DNA from: Prochlorococcus marinus str. MIT 9401
Lineage (GTDB): Bacteria; Cyanobacteriota; Cyanobacteriia; PCC-6307; Cyanobiaceae
Direction: 5' to 3'
NCBI RefSeq assembly: GCF_000760095.1
Contig: NZ_JNAR01000002.1
Coordinates: 46,520 to 110,519 of the forward strand
Length of the DNA: 64,000 bases
The notes beneath the pieces were generated by a model. The model was not told where the DNA came from, did no database searches, and was given only the letters and a program-made list of their open reading frames with translations. Within the stretch, counting starts at the first letter, position 1; each line of letters starts with the position of its first letter. Below are positions 35,689-46,111 of the stretch, piece by piece. The position numbers and the translations under genes are program-made.

Positions 35689-36591
35689 GTGATTAAATTA
35701 CCTATTGGAGTAGATATTATTAATCTTATCGAGGATCTTAGGATTATTAGCTGGGAAGCAGCAGAAATTTTATTGTTCTATTCAAAAAAGATTAAAGATA
35801 TCAATAAAAAAAACAATATTATCAAAAATAGTAATAATGACGATCCTGTAACATTAGCTGATTTAGAAGTAAATCAATTAATTATTAGAAGAATAAAGGA
35901 GAAATATAAAAATATAAGTTGGGAAATTTTGAGTGAAGAAAATGTCAAAATTAATAGTTCTTCTTGTAATACTTATTCAGAATGGTTATGGGTTCTTGAT
36001 CCATTGGATGGGACAAAAGATTTTATTCAAGGTACAAAAGATTTTGCGATGCATTTAGCACTAAACTATAAGCAAAAACCCCTCATAGGAGTGGTTCTTA
36101 TTCCAGAAAGAGGCGAATTATGGATATCAGACGGGACTACACTTTATTGTGAAAATAAAGAGGGTATTAATAAAAAAATTAATATCTCCAAAAAAAGAAT
36201 TATTAAAGATATGTCTGTAGTAACAAGTAAGAATCACAGAAATGAAATACTAAAAGATTTAATTTATAAGGCAAATTTTAAAAAAATTAATGTTATGGGT
36301 AGTATTGGGTGTAAGGTAGCCTCTATTTTAAGAGGAGATAGTGATATTTATATATCTTTGAGTTTGCCAGGTCAAAGCTCCCCGAAAGATTGGGATTTTG
36401 CAGCCCCTGAAGCTATTTTAAAAGCTGCAGGAGGTGCAATAACTACTATTAATAATAAGGAACTGGTATATAACAGTAAAAGCTTTGAGCATCCTGGAAT
36501 AATTATTGCTTCCAACAATAAAAATAACCATAGAAACGTATGCTTACAAATAAAAGAAATAATCGAAAAATACGATATTTGCTCGATTTAG
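35689..36591 (+). CDS. cysQ: 3'(2'),5'-bisphosphate nucleotidase (CysQ, inositol-monophosphatase family)
   Basis: This 300-residue phosphatase has DDPVTLADLEVNQLII near residue 47, and the metal site WVLDPLDGTKDFIQGTKDFA near 103 with the D-P-L-D-G-T signature. The second signature is PKDWDFAAPEAILKAAGG near 230. It hydrolyses PAP or PAPS-derived 3'-phosphates, preventing PAP build-up in sulfate assimilation. No ATG is available, and GTG at 35689 gives MIKLPIGVDIINL, which fits family starts. It shares a 3-bp divergent junction with rsmI and ends 8 bp from the end of pnp. A role as a sugar phosphatase is less likely. Confidence 0.92.
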   Translation: MIKLPIGVDIINLIEDLRIISWEAAEILLFYSKKIKDINKKNNIIKNSNNDDPVTLADLEVNQLIIRRIKEKYKNISWEILSEENVKINSSSCNTYSEWLWVLDPLDGTKDFIQGTKDFAMHLALNYKQKPLIGVVLIPERGELWISDGTTLYCENKEGINKKINISKKRIIKDMSVVTSKNHRNEILKDLIYKANFKKINVMGSIGCKVASILRGDSDIYISLSLPGQSSPKDWDFAAPEAILKAAGGAITTINNKELVYNSKSFEHPGIIIASNNKNNHRNVCLQIKEIIEKYDICSI

Positions 36592-36599
36592 CTTTTCAT

Positions 36600-38765
36600 T
36601 TAATTGAGAGGGGCTACCGGGGTAGGTGTTGGCTCAGGATAAGACATCCCGCTATTTTGAGAAACTCCTCTCAAAGTTAAATTTATCCTCCCTCGGCTAT
36701 CAATTTCGCGGACCCTTACAGTGACTTCATCACCTTGTCTAACAACATCTTCAACTCTCTCTACTCTAGCTTCAGAAAGTTGAGATATATGAACCATTCC
36801 TTCTTTCCCAGGGAGAATTTCAACGAAAGCACCAATTGGAATAATTCGAGTAACAACCCCAGAGAAGATTTCTCCTTCGTGAACTTTTCTGGTTAATCCC
36901 TCTATTATTTTTTGAGCTTCTTCCGCGGCAGCTCCGTCATGAGAAGCAATGGTCACTATACCTCCATCCTCGATGTCTATTTTGGTATTAGTTCTCTCTG
37001 TAATACCTTTTATAGTTCTACCACCTGGTCCAATAACTGTTCCTATGAGCTCAGGGTCAATCCTAAAGCTTAAAAGTCTTGGGGCATGAGGAGATAAAGA
37101 TTCTTGGGGCTTATTTATAGCCTCTTGCATCTTTTCTAAAATATGTATTCTGGCAGGGCGAGCTTTTTTTATTGCATCAGAAATAATTGATACTGGCAAA
37201 CCTGTAATTTTCATATCCATTTGTAAAGCAGTAATTCCTTTTTCTGTTCCTGCAACTTTAAAATCCATGTCCCCAAGAAAATCTTCAATACCTTGTATAT
37301 CTGTGAGAATTCTAACTTCTTTATCTTCTTTGATTAATCCCATAGCAGTACCACTCACAGGAGCTTTCAAAGGAACACCTGCATCTAGTAGTGAGAGTGT
37401 GCTTCCACAAACTGAACCCATAGAGGTTGATCCGTTGGAACTTAAAACTTCACTAACAACTCTTAGTACATATGGAAATGTTTCTTTACCAGGTAGAACT
37501 GGAATTAGTGCTCTTTCTGCAAGCGCTCCATGACCAATTTCTCTTCTGCCAGGAGTTCTCATTGGTCTTGTTTCTCCCACTGAATAAGGAGGGAAATTGT
37601 AGTGATGTAGATAAGTTTTTTCAGTGCTTGGATTCAGGTCATCCATTTCTTGAGCATCACTAGGAGTACCTAATGTGGTTGTCGATAAAACTTGGGTTAA
37701 ACCTCTCTGGAATAATGCAGAACCATGAACTCTTTTTGGAAGAATTCCTGCAGAGGCTGATATTTTTCTAACTTCATCTAGATCCCTTCCATCAACTCTT
37801 TTCCCATCATTTATGATTTGCGACCTCATTAATTTTTTCGTTAATTTTTTAAAGTCGGAATGAATTAATTTTTCATTTTCGGAGGTTAGAACTTTTACTT
37901 GATTGTCATCTTTAAGTGAATCAATTTTGCTTTGAGTTTCAGTTTTAATATTTTCGAGTTCAAGATCTCTCTCTTCCTTTGAAAGTTCAAATTTCTTTAA
38001 AACTAACTCAATAGGTTTTGTGCAATTTTTTTCTAGATAAGAGGGCAATGTTTTATCTTCTTCAGGGTCAGATGGCTTAATCTGTTTTATTCCTAAATCT
38101 TTTAGCAAATCTTCTTGCGATTTAATCAGTTCAGTAACAGCCTCATATCCAAAATCTATAGCTTCGATTGTATCTTGTTCTGATAATTGATTTGCACCTG
38201 CTTCAATCATGACGATACCGTCTGGTGATCCTGCAACAACAATGTCTAAATCGCCTTTCTCAATCTCTCTATAGCTAGGATTTAAGATGAAATCATCCCC
38301 TATAAGCCCAACTCTTACCGCAGCCATTGGCCCATAAAATGGAATCTCTCCAACTAAAGTTGCTATTGAAGCCCCCGTAACAGCCAAAACATCTGCTGGA
38401 ACTCTTTCATCTAGAGAAAGGCATGATGCGACTATTTGAATCTCATCTCTCATCCATGTGGGAAAAAGTGGCCTCATTGGCCTATCAATTAATCTTGCAA
38501 TTAGAGTCGCTCTTTCTGGTGGGCGACCTTCTCTCCTCATAAAACCACCAGGAATTCTCCCCGCAGCATAAAGTTTTTCTTCATAGTCGCATATCAGAGG
38601 TAGAAAGTCTGATGGTTCTTTTTTGGTAGTTTTTGTAGCTGTAACTAATAGTGAGGTATCACCACACTCAATCATTACTGATCCATTTGCTTGAGGAGCA
38701 TATAGTCCTGTAGTTAGTCGTATCTCTCGTCCGTCAAACGTGATCGACTTATTTTGTCCTTCCAC
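36600..38765 (-). CDS. pnp: Polynucleotide phosphorylase
   Basis: This 721-residue protein has two RNase PH domains: the first has [20 protein letters not shown] and the second has [20 protein letters not shown], separated by an alpha-helical linker near residue 250. A KH domain ([18 protein letters not shown], near 570) and an S1 domain ([20 protein letters not shown], near 635) follow. It is a 3' to 5' phosphorolytic exoribonuclease that degrades mRNA and can polymerise RNA. Its length matches cyanobacterial PNPase. The 172-bp leader between rpsN and pnp may hold regulatory structure, as pnp is autoregulated in other bacteria, but nothing definite is visible. Confidence 0.98.
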   Translation of the reverse strand: MEGQNKSITFDGREIRLTTGLYAPQANGSVMIECGDTSLLVTATKTTKKEPSDFLPLICDYEEKLYAAGRIPGGFMRREGRPPERATLIARLIDRPMRPLFPTWMRDEIQIVASCLSLDERVPADVLAVTGASIATLVGEIPFYGPMAAVRVGLIGDDFILNPSYREIEKGDLDIVVAGSPDGIVMIEAGANQLSEQDTIEAIDFGYEAVTELIKSQEDLLKDLGIKQIKPSDPEEDKTLPSYLEKNCTKPIELVLKKFELSKEERDLELENIKTETQSKIDSLKDDNQVKVLTSENEKLIHSDFKKLTKKLMRSQIINDGKRVDGRDLDEVRKISASAGILPKRVHGSALFQRGLTQVLSTTTLGTPSDAQEMDDLNPSTEKTYLHHYNFPPYSVGETRPMRTPGRREIGHGALAERALIPVLPGKETFPYVLRVVSEVLSSNGSTSMGSVCGSTLSLLDAGVPLKAPVSGTAMGLIKEDKEVRILTDIQGIEDFLGDMDFKVAGTEKGITALQMDMKITGLPVSIISDAIKKARPARIHILEKMQEAINKPQESLSPHAPRLLSFRIDPELIGTVIGPGGRTIKGITERTNTKIDIEDGGIVTIASHDGAAAEEAQKIIEGLTRKVHEGEIFSGVVTRIIPIGAFVEILPGKEGMVHISQLSEARVERVEDVVRQGDEVTVRVREIDSRGRINLTLRGVSQNSGMSYPEPTPTPVAPLN

Positions 38766-38937
38766 TTTTTAAATTATAAATCTATACATAATTTATTCTT
38801 ACATTTAATAGGGACATATTGAGTAAATTATTTAGATAAGCTATAAAAATTTTTAAAAATGCCTTAAAAATGAGTTTAATTTTTAAAAGTAGTATTTTTT
38901 TTCTTGAGAAATATCGTACTTAAGTTAAAAACTTATA

Positions 38938-39240
38938 CTACCAACTAGATTTAACAACTCCAGGAAGTTCACCGTTATGAGCTCTTTGTCTTAACTGATT
39001 CCTGCAAAGACCAAAATCTCTATATACTCCTCTAGGTTTACCAGTTGCCCAACACCTATTTCTTACTCTGTTTGGTGCAGAGTTCCTTGGCAGACCTTGA
39101 ATCTTTCTATGTATTTCTAACCTTTCCATTGGATCTTTTGCGGCATTAAATTCATCTAATAATGCTTTTCTTTTTGCAGCATATTTATTCACAAGTTTTT
39201 TGCGTTTAACTTCTCTCGCAATCATGGACTTTTTCGCCAT
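38938..39240 (-). CDS. rpsN: 30S ribosomal protein S14
   Basis: This 100-residue basic protein starts [40 protein letters not shown] and [20 protein letters not shown] follow, the invariant S14 signature. It is the longer form without the CxxC zinc site, as usual in cyanobacteria. It binds 16S rRNA in the head of the 30S subunit. The gene stands outside the main ribosomal protein clusters, between the M50 protease and pnp, an order typical of picocyanobacteria. Its promoter probably lies in the 64-bp spacer upstream or further back. Confidence 0.98.
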   Translation of the reverse strand: MAKKSMIAREVKRKKLVNKYAAKRKALLDEFNAAKDPMERLEIHRKIQGLPRNSAPNRVRNRCWATGKPRGVYRDFGLCRNQLRQRAHNGELPGVVKSSW

Positions 39241-39304
39241 TTAGTCAGAATATTTAAATCTAGATATTATACTAACAGCTTATAGAACAGTTTTTAAAAT
39301 TTAT

Positions 39305-40384
39305 TTATTGGTTTAATAATCTTTGAACGATTAATAGTTGACTAGTATCTCTGATAATAAGCAGAACGCTTAGTCCAACTAAAAGGAAAAAACTGGACTG
39401 AGTAACAACCATTTGTACCTTGACTGGAACAGGTTTCCCCCTAAACCCTTCAATTAAAGTGAAAACAAGTTGTCCACCATCTAACAATGGTAAAGGTAAT
39501 GAATTAAGTACTGCTAAATTAATAGAAATTAAAGCCGCAAATAATAATATGCCTGTTCCTCCTTGTTGAGATAATTGTGCACCGATTTCAACGATTTTTA
39601 CTGGCCCACTTAATTGTTGAGCTGTTGAGGAGAAATTTGTTATTAAACCTTTATAACCTTGAATTGTTTTTACCAAAAGTGATGAAAATTCATTATTAGT
39701 GTATTTAAAAAGTTCAAAAACGTTTTTAGTTTTTTTTGTTTCTTTTCTTACATTCGGTTGCAATTGAGCACCTATTGTTCCTTTCCCATCAATATTTTTT
39801 GGTACCAAAGTTAAATCTTTGAAACTCCCATCTCTTTCAATTTTTATTGAAATTGGTTCGTCTGATGAATTTTGAATTTCTTTTACTAAAGTGGAAACGG
39901 CTTGGTCACCAACTCCCAAAGTACTAGATTCTATTTCTAAAATTTTATCACCTGGTTCTAAACCAGCAAGAGAGGCAGCCTTTTCAGGTTGAGTAGCCAA
40001 AACTAAAATACCTGGTTCTGGATCAAATGGAATACCAACAGTAGTTACATTTATAATCAAGATTGAGTAAGCAAGTATCAAGTTGGCAAATACTCCAGCG
40101 GAAATTACAATGACTCTTTGAATTATTGGCCTATTTTTTAATAGGTTTGGATCTTTAGGGTCAATATTATTAAGTTCTTCATCAGGGAAGGATACAAAGC
40201 CTCCAAGAGGAAATGCCCTGAATGAATAAGTAATATCTCTAAATTTTTTTTGAATAATTGAGGGCCCAAAGCCAATTGAAAATCCATCAACATAAATACC
40301 TTGTAAAATGGCCGCAAGAAAATGCCCCATCTCATGAAAAAATATGAGGAATCCAAGTACTGTTATTGAGGTTAAAACATTCAT
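39305..40384 (-). CDS. rseP: Site-2 (M50) zinc metalloprotease, RseP-like
   Basis: This 359-residue membrane protein has the zinc motif HEMGH near residue 17 in the first helix (FLIFFHEMGHFLAAIL). A PDZ domain spans about residues 120 to 200 (ATQPEKAASLAGLEPGDKIL), and the second active-site motif is NSLPLPLLDGGQLVFTLIEG near 297. It performs intramembrane proteolysis, releasing membrane-tethered regulators such as anti-sigma factors or signal peptides. It starts 9 bp downstream of the serS stop on the same strand, and the two are probably co-transcribed. The native substrate in cyanobacteria is unknown. Confidence 0.94.
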   Translation of the reverse strand: MNVLTSITVLGFLIFFHEMGHFLAAILQGIYVDGFSIGFGPSIIQKKFRDITYSFRAFPLGGFVSFPDEELNNIDPKDPNLLKNRPIIQRVIVISAGVFANLILAYSILIINVTTVGIPFDPEPGILVLATQPEKAASLAGLEPGDKILEIESSTLGVGDQAVSTLVKEIQNSSDEPISIKIERDGSFKDLTLVPKNIDGKGTIGAQLQPNVRKETKKTKNVFELFKYTNNEFSSLLVKTIQGYKGLITNFSSTAQQLSGPVKIVEIGAQLSQQGGTGILLFAALISINLAVLNSLPLPLLDGGQLVFTLIEGFRGKPVPVKVQMVVTQSSFFLLVGLSVLLIIRDTSQLLIVQRLLNQ

Positions 40385-40393
40385 TTTGTTATA

Positions 40394-41689
40394 TTAAGCA
40401 GTTTTTAAAAAATTTGATCCAAAATATGGAACCAGAGCATCTGGGATCTTAACGCTTCCATCTGTTTGTTGGCCATTCTCAAGAATCGCCGCCATTGTTC
40501 TTCCAATAGCAAGACCACTGCCATTTAAGGTATGTATATATATATTTTTTTTATCAATTTTTGATCTTATTGATGATCTACGTGCTTGAAAGTCAAGGCA
40601 ATTGCTGCAACTAGAAATTTCTCTATAACATTTACTACTTGGAAGCCAAACTTCAAGATCAAAAGTTCTACTGGAAGAAAAACCTAAGTCTCCAGTACAA
40701 ATATCTACTAATCTGTAGGGTAAGTTGAGCTTTTTTAAAATGCTCTCTGCATCAGAGGTAATTTTTTTATGAGCTTCTAAAGATTTACTTGGATCACAAA
40801 ACCAATAGAGTTCAACCTTATTAAATTGATGAAGTCTTATTAAACCTTTAGTATCCTTTCCATAACTTCCAGCTTCTCTCCTAAAACATGGACTATATGC
40901 AACATACTTTATAGGTAGCTGATTAGGATCAATAAGCTCGTTTCTATGAAAAGCAGTTAGCGGAACTTCAGCTGTTGGAGAAAGCCATAAATCGTCATTG
41001 GAGCACTTAAAACTTTCATTTGAAAATTTAGGTAATTGACCAGATCCAGTAAGACTTTCTGAATTTACTAAAGCTGGCGGCATTAACTCCAAGTAACCAT
41101 TTTTAGTATGCATATCGAGCATAAAATTAATTAATGCCCTCTCTAATCTGGCACCATTACCTATAAGAGTGATAAAACGACTTTTTGATGTTTTTGTTGA
41201 TTTTACAGAGTCAAAAATATTCAGACTTTCTCCTATCTCCCAGTGTGATTTTATATTCTCTTTTATTAAAGGATCCCCCCAAGTTTTTATTTGTAAATTA
41301 TCACTTTCATCTTTCCCAATAGGCGCGTCTTTGCTAGGAAAATTTGGCAAATTATAAATCTCTTCATCTACTTCTTTGTCTAGTATTCTTTGTTTCTCTT
41401 CGAGTTCAGAAATTTTAATTCTGTATTGGTTTCCCTTCTTTTTTAAAGAAATTAATTCTGGAGAATCATTGTTTTTAGATTGGCTGATTTCTTTACCAAT
41501 TAATTTGCTTAATTTTTTGCTCTCAGATTTAAGGCTGGATATTTCTATATCAATATCTTTTTTCTTAACAGTTAATTCGTGAATGTGGGATATATTATAA
41601 ACCTTTCCTCTCAAGGATAAATTCTCTCCAACAGATTTTGGATTTTCTCTTATTAATTTTTGATCTAACACTCTTTTTTTTTTATACAT
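40394..41689 (-). CDS. serS: Seryl-tRNA synthetase
   Basis: This class II synthetase has the N-terminal coiled-coil arm (residues 35 to 110, with [19 protein letters not shown]) and motif 2 in [20 protein letters not shown]. Motif 3 is [19 protein letters not shown]. Serine recognition is seen in [11 protein letters not shown] and FNKVELYWF. The ATG at 41689 gives a non-typical MYKKKR leader. The usual start of picocyanobacterial SerRS ([10 protein letters not shown]) begins at an in-frame GTG at 41671, so the true protein may be 425 residues. Upstream, a 103-bp spacer separates it from ycf46. Confidence 0.97.
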   Translation of the reverse strand: MYKKKRVLDQKLIRENPKSVGENLSLRGKVYNISHIHELTVKKKDIDIEISSLKSESKKLSKLIGKEISQSKNNDSPELISLKKKGNQYRIKISELEEKQRILDKEVDEEIYNLPNFPSKDAPIGKDESDNLQIKTWGDPLIKENIKSHWEIGESLNIFDSVKSTKTSKSRFITLIGNGARLERALINFMLDMHTKNGYLELMPPALVNSESLTGSGQLPKFSNESFKCSNDDLWLSPTAEVPLTAFHRNELIDPNQLPIKYVAYSPCFRREAGSYGKDTKGLIRLHQFNKVELYWFCDPSKSLEAHKKITSDAESILKKLNLPYRLVDICTGDLGFSSSRTFDLEVWLPSSKCYREISSCSNCLDFQARRSSIRSKIDKKNIYIHTLNGSGLAIGRTMAAILENGQQTDGSVKIPDALVPYFGSNFLKTA

Positions 41690-41792
41690 TAATTAAGATA
41701 GTTAATCTCAATTAATTATTTGGGTTTTTTGATTAAAAATTAACTTAATTAATGATTCCTGACTTATGGATATTTTAAAAATTTAACTTTAT

Positions 41793-43259
41793 TTAAGATG
41801 CAGAGCGGGCCCTTCCTGTGGATGACCATTCTTTTAGGAAATCAATTTGCTCTTTAGCGGTTCTCGATAAAGGAACTAGTTCAGAAACTGCTTTTATTAA
41901 ATCTTTCTCCATTAGCTCTCTATTTTCAGAGAATGAAATGTGCATCCCCTCTATTACTGCTTGTTCAAGTTCTGCCCCTGAGAATCCATCTGTTCTATCC
42001 ACAATCGTAGATAGAGGAAAACTGTAATTTGGTCTTCTTTTTTTTAGATGCAAATCCAAAATACTTAGTCTTTCTTCGGAATTTGGCAAATCAAGAAAAA
42101 ATATCTCATCAAACCTACCTTTCCTTAATAATTCAGCAGGAAGCTTGTCTATAGCGTTAGCTGTAGCAATGACAAATACGGTGGATTCTTTTTCAGCCAT
42201 CCAGGTTAGCAGACTTGCCAAAACCCTCTGACTTGTTCCTCCATCGCTTCTAGCGTCGCCACCAAAGCCCTTGTCAATTTCATCGATCCACAGGATACAC
42301 GGAGACATGGCTTCAGCTCTTAAAATTGTTTCTCTAGTTCTTGCTTCGCTTGAACCAACGAGGCTAGAAAACAGTCTTCCAACATCTAACCTAAGTAGAG
42401 GCATCGACCAACTCTTAGAAATTGATTTTGCGGTAAGCGATTTCCCTGTACCTTGTGCTCCGACGAGTAAGACGCCCTTGGGGATAGGTAATCCATAATC
42501 TCTAGCTTCTTTAGAAAATGCACTATATCTTTGCTTAAGCCAAACTTTTAAAACATTTAAACCACCAATATCATCTTGACTTGATTTAGCCTCGAAAAAT
42601 TCTAAAATTTCACTTCTTGCGATCACTTGTTTTTTTTCCTCAAGAATATCTTGAATATCTTCTTTACTTATTTTTCCTCTTTGAGCAAGGGCCTTTGCCG
42701 TGACTTGCTTTACTTTTATTTCGGTAAGTCCGCTTGAGGCTATAGAAAGTTCGTTTAAGTCTTGTTCTTCAAGATTTGAATTGGTATTGATAGCAATTTT
42801 TTTTATTAGATTTTTCAATTCTTGTTGATTAGGTAGTGGTAAATTTAAAATTGTCATTAATTCATCCAGCTCTTCTGAAGATGGAAATAAATGAGAACAA
42901 ATAATTAAATTGTGATTAGTTTTTTTAAGCTTTGAAGATAGTTCCTTAATAGTTCTATTGATAGAGGGATCGTCATAAAATTTATGAAAATCTTTTACTA
43001 GCAAAATAGTTGAGACTTCAGAACTTTGTTCTTTGAGCCAATTGAGCACCCCTAACGGATTGTTAGAAAATTTACCTTCTTCATTGATTAACCCTTTTAT
43101 TCCGTTAACACAATCCCAGCAAACGAATCTTTTTATATTCAGTCTTTCACAAGAGAAATTAACCAGTTTTTCTAATCTCTCCTCTTCTTTAGTCCTGACC
43201 CAAATTAATGCAGTTCTTGATTTTATGAGTAATTCTAAATTTCTACACCAAGAATTCAT
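41793..43259 (-). CDS. ycf46: AAA+ ATPase, Ycf46 family
   Basis: This 488-residue protein has a degenerate N-terminal domain (NLELLIKSRTALIWVRTKEE, LLVKDFHKFYDDPSI) and a canonical AAA+ module. Walker A is GVLLVGAQGTGKSLTAKSIS near residue 262, Walker B is CILWIDEIDKGF near 322, and the second region of homology ends in AELLRKGRFDEIFFLDLPNS. This layout is Ycf46, conserved across cyanobacteria and red-algal plastids. Work in Synechocystis links Ycf46 to inorganic carbon use, so it may regulate carbon uptake or photosynthesis. It lies just downstream of yidC (15-bp gap). Confidence 0.93.
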   Translation of the reverse strand: MNSWCRNLELLIKSRTALIWVRTKEEERLEKLVNFSCERLNIKRFVCWDCVNGIKGLINEEGKFSNNPLGVLNWLKEQSSEVSTILLVKDFHKFYDDPSINRTIKELSSKLKKTNHNLIICSHLFPSSEELDELMTILNLPLPNQQELKNLIKKIAINTNSNLEEQDLNELSIASSGLTEIKVKQVTAKALAQRGKISKEDIQDILEEKKQVIARSEILEFFEAKSSQDDIGGLNVLKVWLKQRYSAFSKEARDYGLPIPKGVLLVGAQGTGKSLTAKSISKSWSMPLLRLDVGRLFSSLVGSSEARTRETILRAEAMSPCILWIDEIDKGFGGDARSDGGTSQRVLASLLTWMAEKESTVFVIATANAIDKLPAELLRKGRFDEIFFLDLPNSEERLSILDLHLKKRRPNYSFPLSTIVDRTDGFSGAELEQAVIEGMHISFSENRELMEKDLIKAVSELVPLSRTAKEQIDFLKEWSSTGRARSAS

Positions 43260-43274
43260 TATGTAAGATTCAGA

Positions 43275-44417
43275 CTATTTTTTACTATTAGGTTCAAAAG
43301 GTAATCTTTTATCTGTGATCGTTGAGGTAGAAGTTGTTATCACTTCATTTTTGGCTAATAATTGCTGATCCAGGATTTTCTGTAAATTCTCAGGAAGAGC
43401 TTCTTTATTAAGCAGAAAAGTTTGAAATGCTTGGAAAATGTTAGCAACAACCATATATAGCAAAACTCCTGCAGGAAGTGGGAAAAACAGAAACATTCCA
43501 GTAATCATTACTGGTGTAATTTTGTTCGCCGTTGATTGCTGTGGATTCGCAGGCATCCCCTGACTAGATAAAACTTGAGAAAGAAGTAGGGTTAATCCAA
43601 AGGCACCAACTAATGCAGCAATATCCCAATTAATTGCCCCATCCACATAAAAACCAACTTGACCAAGAGCTTTAATAAATAAAAATCCACTTTTAGCAGC
43701 TAGACCAGGGATTTTTGCCTCGATTGTTGCATCCCCTGGTTTGATTGCTGTAACTATACCGTCCTGGGAAACTTTAAGATTTTCGGATCCTTTAGAAACC
43801 TTCCAAGTCGGGAGAAATTTTGATCCATTGTCGTATTTAGATAAAACTTCTGAATAGCTATTACCATTTGTTGTTTCTAAATTTATTTTTATTGATTCTT
43901 CTGTACCTAATTTTGTTCCATTAGGAATGGTCGCTATTACAGGGAAATGTGATTTCTCTGTAATAAAAATTGAGTGTCTTGGCGATTTATACGGTTTTGG
44001 GTCAATAGCTGCTATTTGATCTTGAGGTAATACTTTGAGGTTTATGTTGTAGGGAACATCAGCAAATGGAGACCCCCTTAGGGTTGCAAACAATGCAAAT
44101 AGCACAGGCATCTGAACAATTAAAGGAAGGCAACCCGCGAGAGGACTGCCAAATTCATTCATTAGTTTCCCAAGTTCTTCTTGCTGTTTCTTAGGATCAC
44201 CTGAAAACTTAGATTTTATTTCTGCTTGCCTTTTTTGCATTACGGGTTGAGCAATTTTCATTCTTCGTGCGCTTCTAATGGAACCAGCGCTAAGAGGAAA
44301 AAGTGCAATTCTGATTACGACTGTTAATGCAACAATCGCTAATCCATAACTGGGGACTAGACCGTAGAAAAAATCTAGAATCGGGATAAGTAATTTTTCA
44401 GAAATGAACCCTATCAC
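43275..44417 (-). CDS. yidC: Membrane protein insertase YidC/Oxa1/Alb3
   Basis: This 380-residue protein starts with a helix and then [20 protein letters not shown] and the cytosolic loop [40 protein letters not shown] follows, the YidC core. A picocyanobacterial insertion of about 110 residues (near 130 to 240, with a BIG2-like repeat [20 protein letters not shown]) sits in the lumenal loop before the last helices. It inserts thylakoid and plasma membrane proteins with or without SecYEG. Gene order rpmH-rnpA-PH protein-yidC-ycf46 is typical of the clade. The last 35 residues are polar. Confidence 0.97.
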   Translation of the reverse strand: MIGFISEKLLIPILDFFYGLVPSYGLAIVALTVVIRIALFPLSAGSIRSARRMKIAQPVMQKRQAEIKSKFSGDPKKQQEELGKLMNEFGSPLAGCLPLIVQMPVLFALFATLRGSPFADVPYNINLKVLPQDQIAAIDPKPYKSPRHSIFITEKSHFPVIATIPNGTKLGTEESIKINLETTNGNSYSEVLSKYDNGSKFLPTWKVSKGSENLKVSQDGIVTAIKPGDATIEAKIPGLAAKSGFLFIKALGQVGFYVDGAINWDIAALVGAFGLTLLLSQVLSSQGMPANPQQSTANKITPVMITGMFLFFPLPAGVLLYMVVANIFQAFQTFLLNKEALPENLQKILDQQLLAKNEVITTSTSTITDKRLPFEPNSKK

Positions 44418-44489
44418 GATATTAAAGAGAGTGTAATTTTACTAGACATTTTATTTTACAGGAAAAAAAGGTTTTTGTAATTAATTTCT

Positions 44490-44903
44490 TTAGGATTTAG
44501 TTGCAAATCCTTGTACCTCGTTAAGATTTGGGATTTGTGTTCTTTTATTTATATGTTCTTCAATAAATTTTTGCTTATCTCTGAATAGTGGTAATGACTT
44601 CATTTCAACCTTTGATCCATCGTTAAGAATAAGAACCATATCACCATATGATCCAAATCCTCTAGGAATAGATCTTATTTCTTCAATGTTACTCAATGAA
44701 ACTTGTGTTTTATTTTTGCCAAACCAACCACCATCTATAGTAATTCTTTTATTTGTGATTTTGAATCTCAACCATAAGGCTCTAACTATTGCTGCGAAGG
44801 TAAATGGCAAACCAAGAATAGTTATACTTCCAAGTAGATTTAATATTAAATCACTTTTTGCAGGGCCACCTTCATAAAAGGTTTCTTCCGTCATGTTAAT
44901 CAT
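44490..44903 (-). CDS. Bacterial PH-domain (bPH/YdbS-like) membrane protein
   Basis: This 137-residue protein has two hydrophobic segments (residues 20 to 48) followed by a beta-rich bPH domain: RFKITNKRITIDGGWFGKNK, VSLSNIEEIRSIPRGFGSYG and DMVLILNDGSKVEMKSLPLF. The pattern of ITN.R......G......V.L..I..I is typical of YdbS/YdbT-like domains. It overlaps rnpA by 4 bp (ATGA) and precedes yidC, so it is co-expressed with protein-insertion and RNA-processing genes. Its biochemical role is unknown. Met4 gives an alternative start (44894). Confidence 0.85.
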   Translation of the reverse strand: MINMTEETFYEGGPAKSDLILNLLGSITILGLPFTFAAIVRALWLRFKITNKRITIDGGWFGKNKTQVSLSNIEEIRSIPRGFGSYGDMVLILNDGSKVEMKSLPLFRDKQKFIEEHINKRTQIPNLNEVQGFATKS

Positions 44904-45286
44904 TTGATTAGTCTAGATTTGAACATCAAGTTTTGAAATTCCTCCAAAAGTTTATTTTTATCATTGTAGAAATCTCCAATTTTAAGGTTAACAAGTAACC
45001 AATAAGGTTTGTGGCTATGAATTTTCTGGATATTTGTTAATAACCACTCTTGCATTATTCTCTTGATTTTATTTCTAACTACAGCTTTTTTAGAAACTTT
45101 TTTACTAATAGCTATTGCTACCCTTAAATTATTTGATGTAGATCTATTGTTATGGGATAAAAAAATTTTTGGGTTTGATCTTGCGACCTTAAAAGTCATT
45201 AATTTCCCGTAATATTTTATTGAATTTTTATGAATATAGTTAAAAGTCCTATGACCCTTTAAACGCATTTCACTAGGTAAGGCCAT
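44900..45286 (-). CDS. rnpA: Ribonuclease P protein component
   Basis: This 128-residue basic protein has the RNR motif region AIAISKKVSKKAVVRNKIKR near residue 75, with the N-terminal MALPSEMRLKGHRTFNYI matching the usual R......F..V. start. It binds the RNase P RNA and aids 5' processing of tRNA precursors. It follows rpmH with a 12-bp gap and overlaps the PH-domain gene by 4 bp. The protein is somewhat longer in its central part than E. coli RnpA (119 residues), with a N/S-rich insertion near SHNNRSTSNN. Confidence 0.94.
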   Translation of the reverse strand: MALPSEMRLKGHRTFNYIHKNSIKYYGKLMTFKVARSNPKIFLSHNNRSTSNNLRVAIAISKKVSKKAVVRNKIKRIMQEWLLTNIQKIHSHKPYWLLVNLKIGDFYNDKNKLLEEFQNLMFKSRLIK

Positions 45287-45298
45287 TGTAGTTTTGCG

Positions 45299-45436
45299 TT
45301 AGACGGCTATTCTTTCTCTGCCTTTTTGTCTTCTACTCTTAATTACTCTTCTACCAGTATGAGAACGCATTCTAACTCTAAAACCAGATACACGTTTTCT
45401 TTTTCTTGAAGTTCCACCAAAAGTTCTTTTAGTCAT
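45299..45436 (-). CDS. rpmH: 50S ribosomal protein L34
   Basis: A 45-residue reading frame starts with ATG at 45436 and reads [20 protein letters not shown], then [20 protein letters not shown] and ERIAV. This is an unmistakable L34: the R.RM.....GR.VI..RR.KGR core is intact. The gene is shorter than common length cut-offs. It directly precedes rnpA with a 12-bp gap, the arrangement conserved in most bacteria, and begins the rpmH-rnpA-PH-yidC-ycf46 run. Confidence 0.98.
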
Positions 45437-45466
45437 TTTTTTAATTATCCTTAATTAATTTATCAT

Positions 45467-46030
45467 TTAATCGATCACTATAGTCCAGCTTCCTAAATAA
45501 CTTGAAACTGATTTCCCTTTAGGTTGCCCATATGAATGAAATTGATATAGGCCCGATTTTTTTGGATTAAATACTTTTAAGACAATCGCATAGCTTTCTT
45601 TATTAGCAGGAATTGCCTTATAAGGGTAGATATTTATTGATCGTAAGGATGATTCATCTGTATTGATTTCAATATCAGCTGGAATGTCTTCTATACATTT
45701 TGTACGATTTTCAAAACCACCTATTCTTACCTTGCAAAAACTAATTTTTTCTTTCTTTAAAGTTGATTTAAAAGATTTTGGGACGGCTAGATTTACTTTT
45801 AGTAGATCACTATTTCTATCAAATGGTCTCAAGAAAAAATAAATCTTATTTCTAAAATTTCTTTTATTTTGTTTTTGTAGCCATTTTAATCGTCTGTGCC
45901 CGGAGTTTTGGTCCCATTGAAATTCCAACCCTGCCTTAGCATCTTGGATATCATTTAAAAGTGGAGCTGAAAATAAAATTGTGGGGATTAGAAGAAATTT
46001 TAGAATTTTAAAATTTAAAGTAATTTTCAT
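45467..46030 (-). CDS. DUF2808 secreted protein
   Basis: This 187-residue protein begins with a basic-hydrophobic leader (residues 1 to 25, ILKFLLIPTILFSAPLL) and a likely signal-peptidase site after DAKA near residue 32. The mature part has LAVPKSFKSTLKKEKISFCK, CIEDIPADIEINTDESSL, SYAIVLKVFNPKKSGLYQFH and a terminal GSWTIVID. The V.VP.......L....F and V.NP...G.Y.f patterns identify the cyanobacterial DUF2808 family. It would be periplasmic or lumenal. Two cysteines (in SFCKV and RTKCIE) could form a disulfide. The function is unknown. It is transcribed away from aroH with an 81-bp spacer on the same strand. Confidence 0.85.
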   Translation of the reverse strand: MKITLNFKILKFLLIPTILFSAPLLNDIQDAKAGLEFQWDQNSGHRRLKWLQKQNKRNFRNKIYFFLRPFDRNSDLLKVNLAVPKSFKSTLKKEKISFCKVRIGGFENRTKCIEDIPADIEINTDESSLRSINIYPYKAIPANKESYAIVLKVFNPKKSGLYQFHSYGQPKGKSVSSYLGSWTIVID

Positions 46031-46111
46031 TGTTTTTTACACTAAATAAAATGAATGTTTCGAGAGTTAATTGGTTCTATCCAGATTAAAGTGGAATAAT
46101 TGTTTTTTAGG

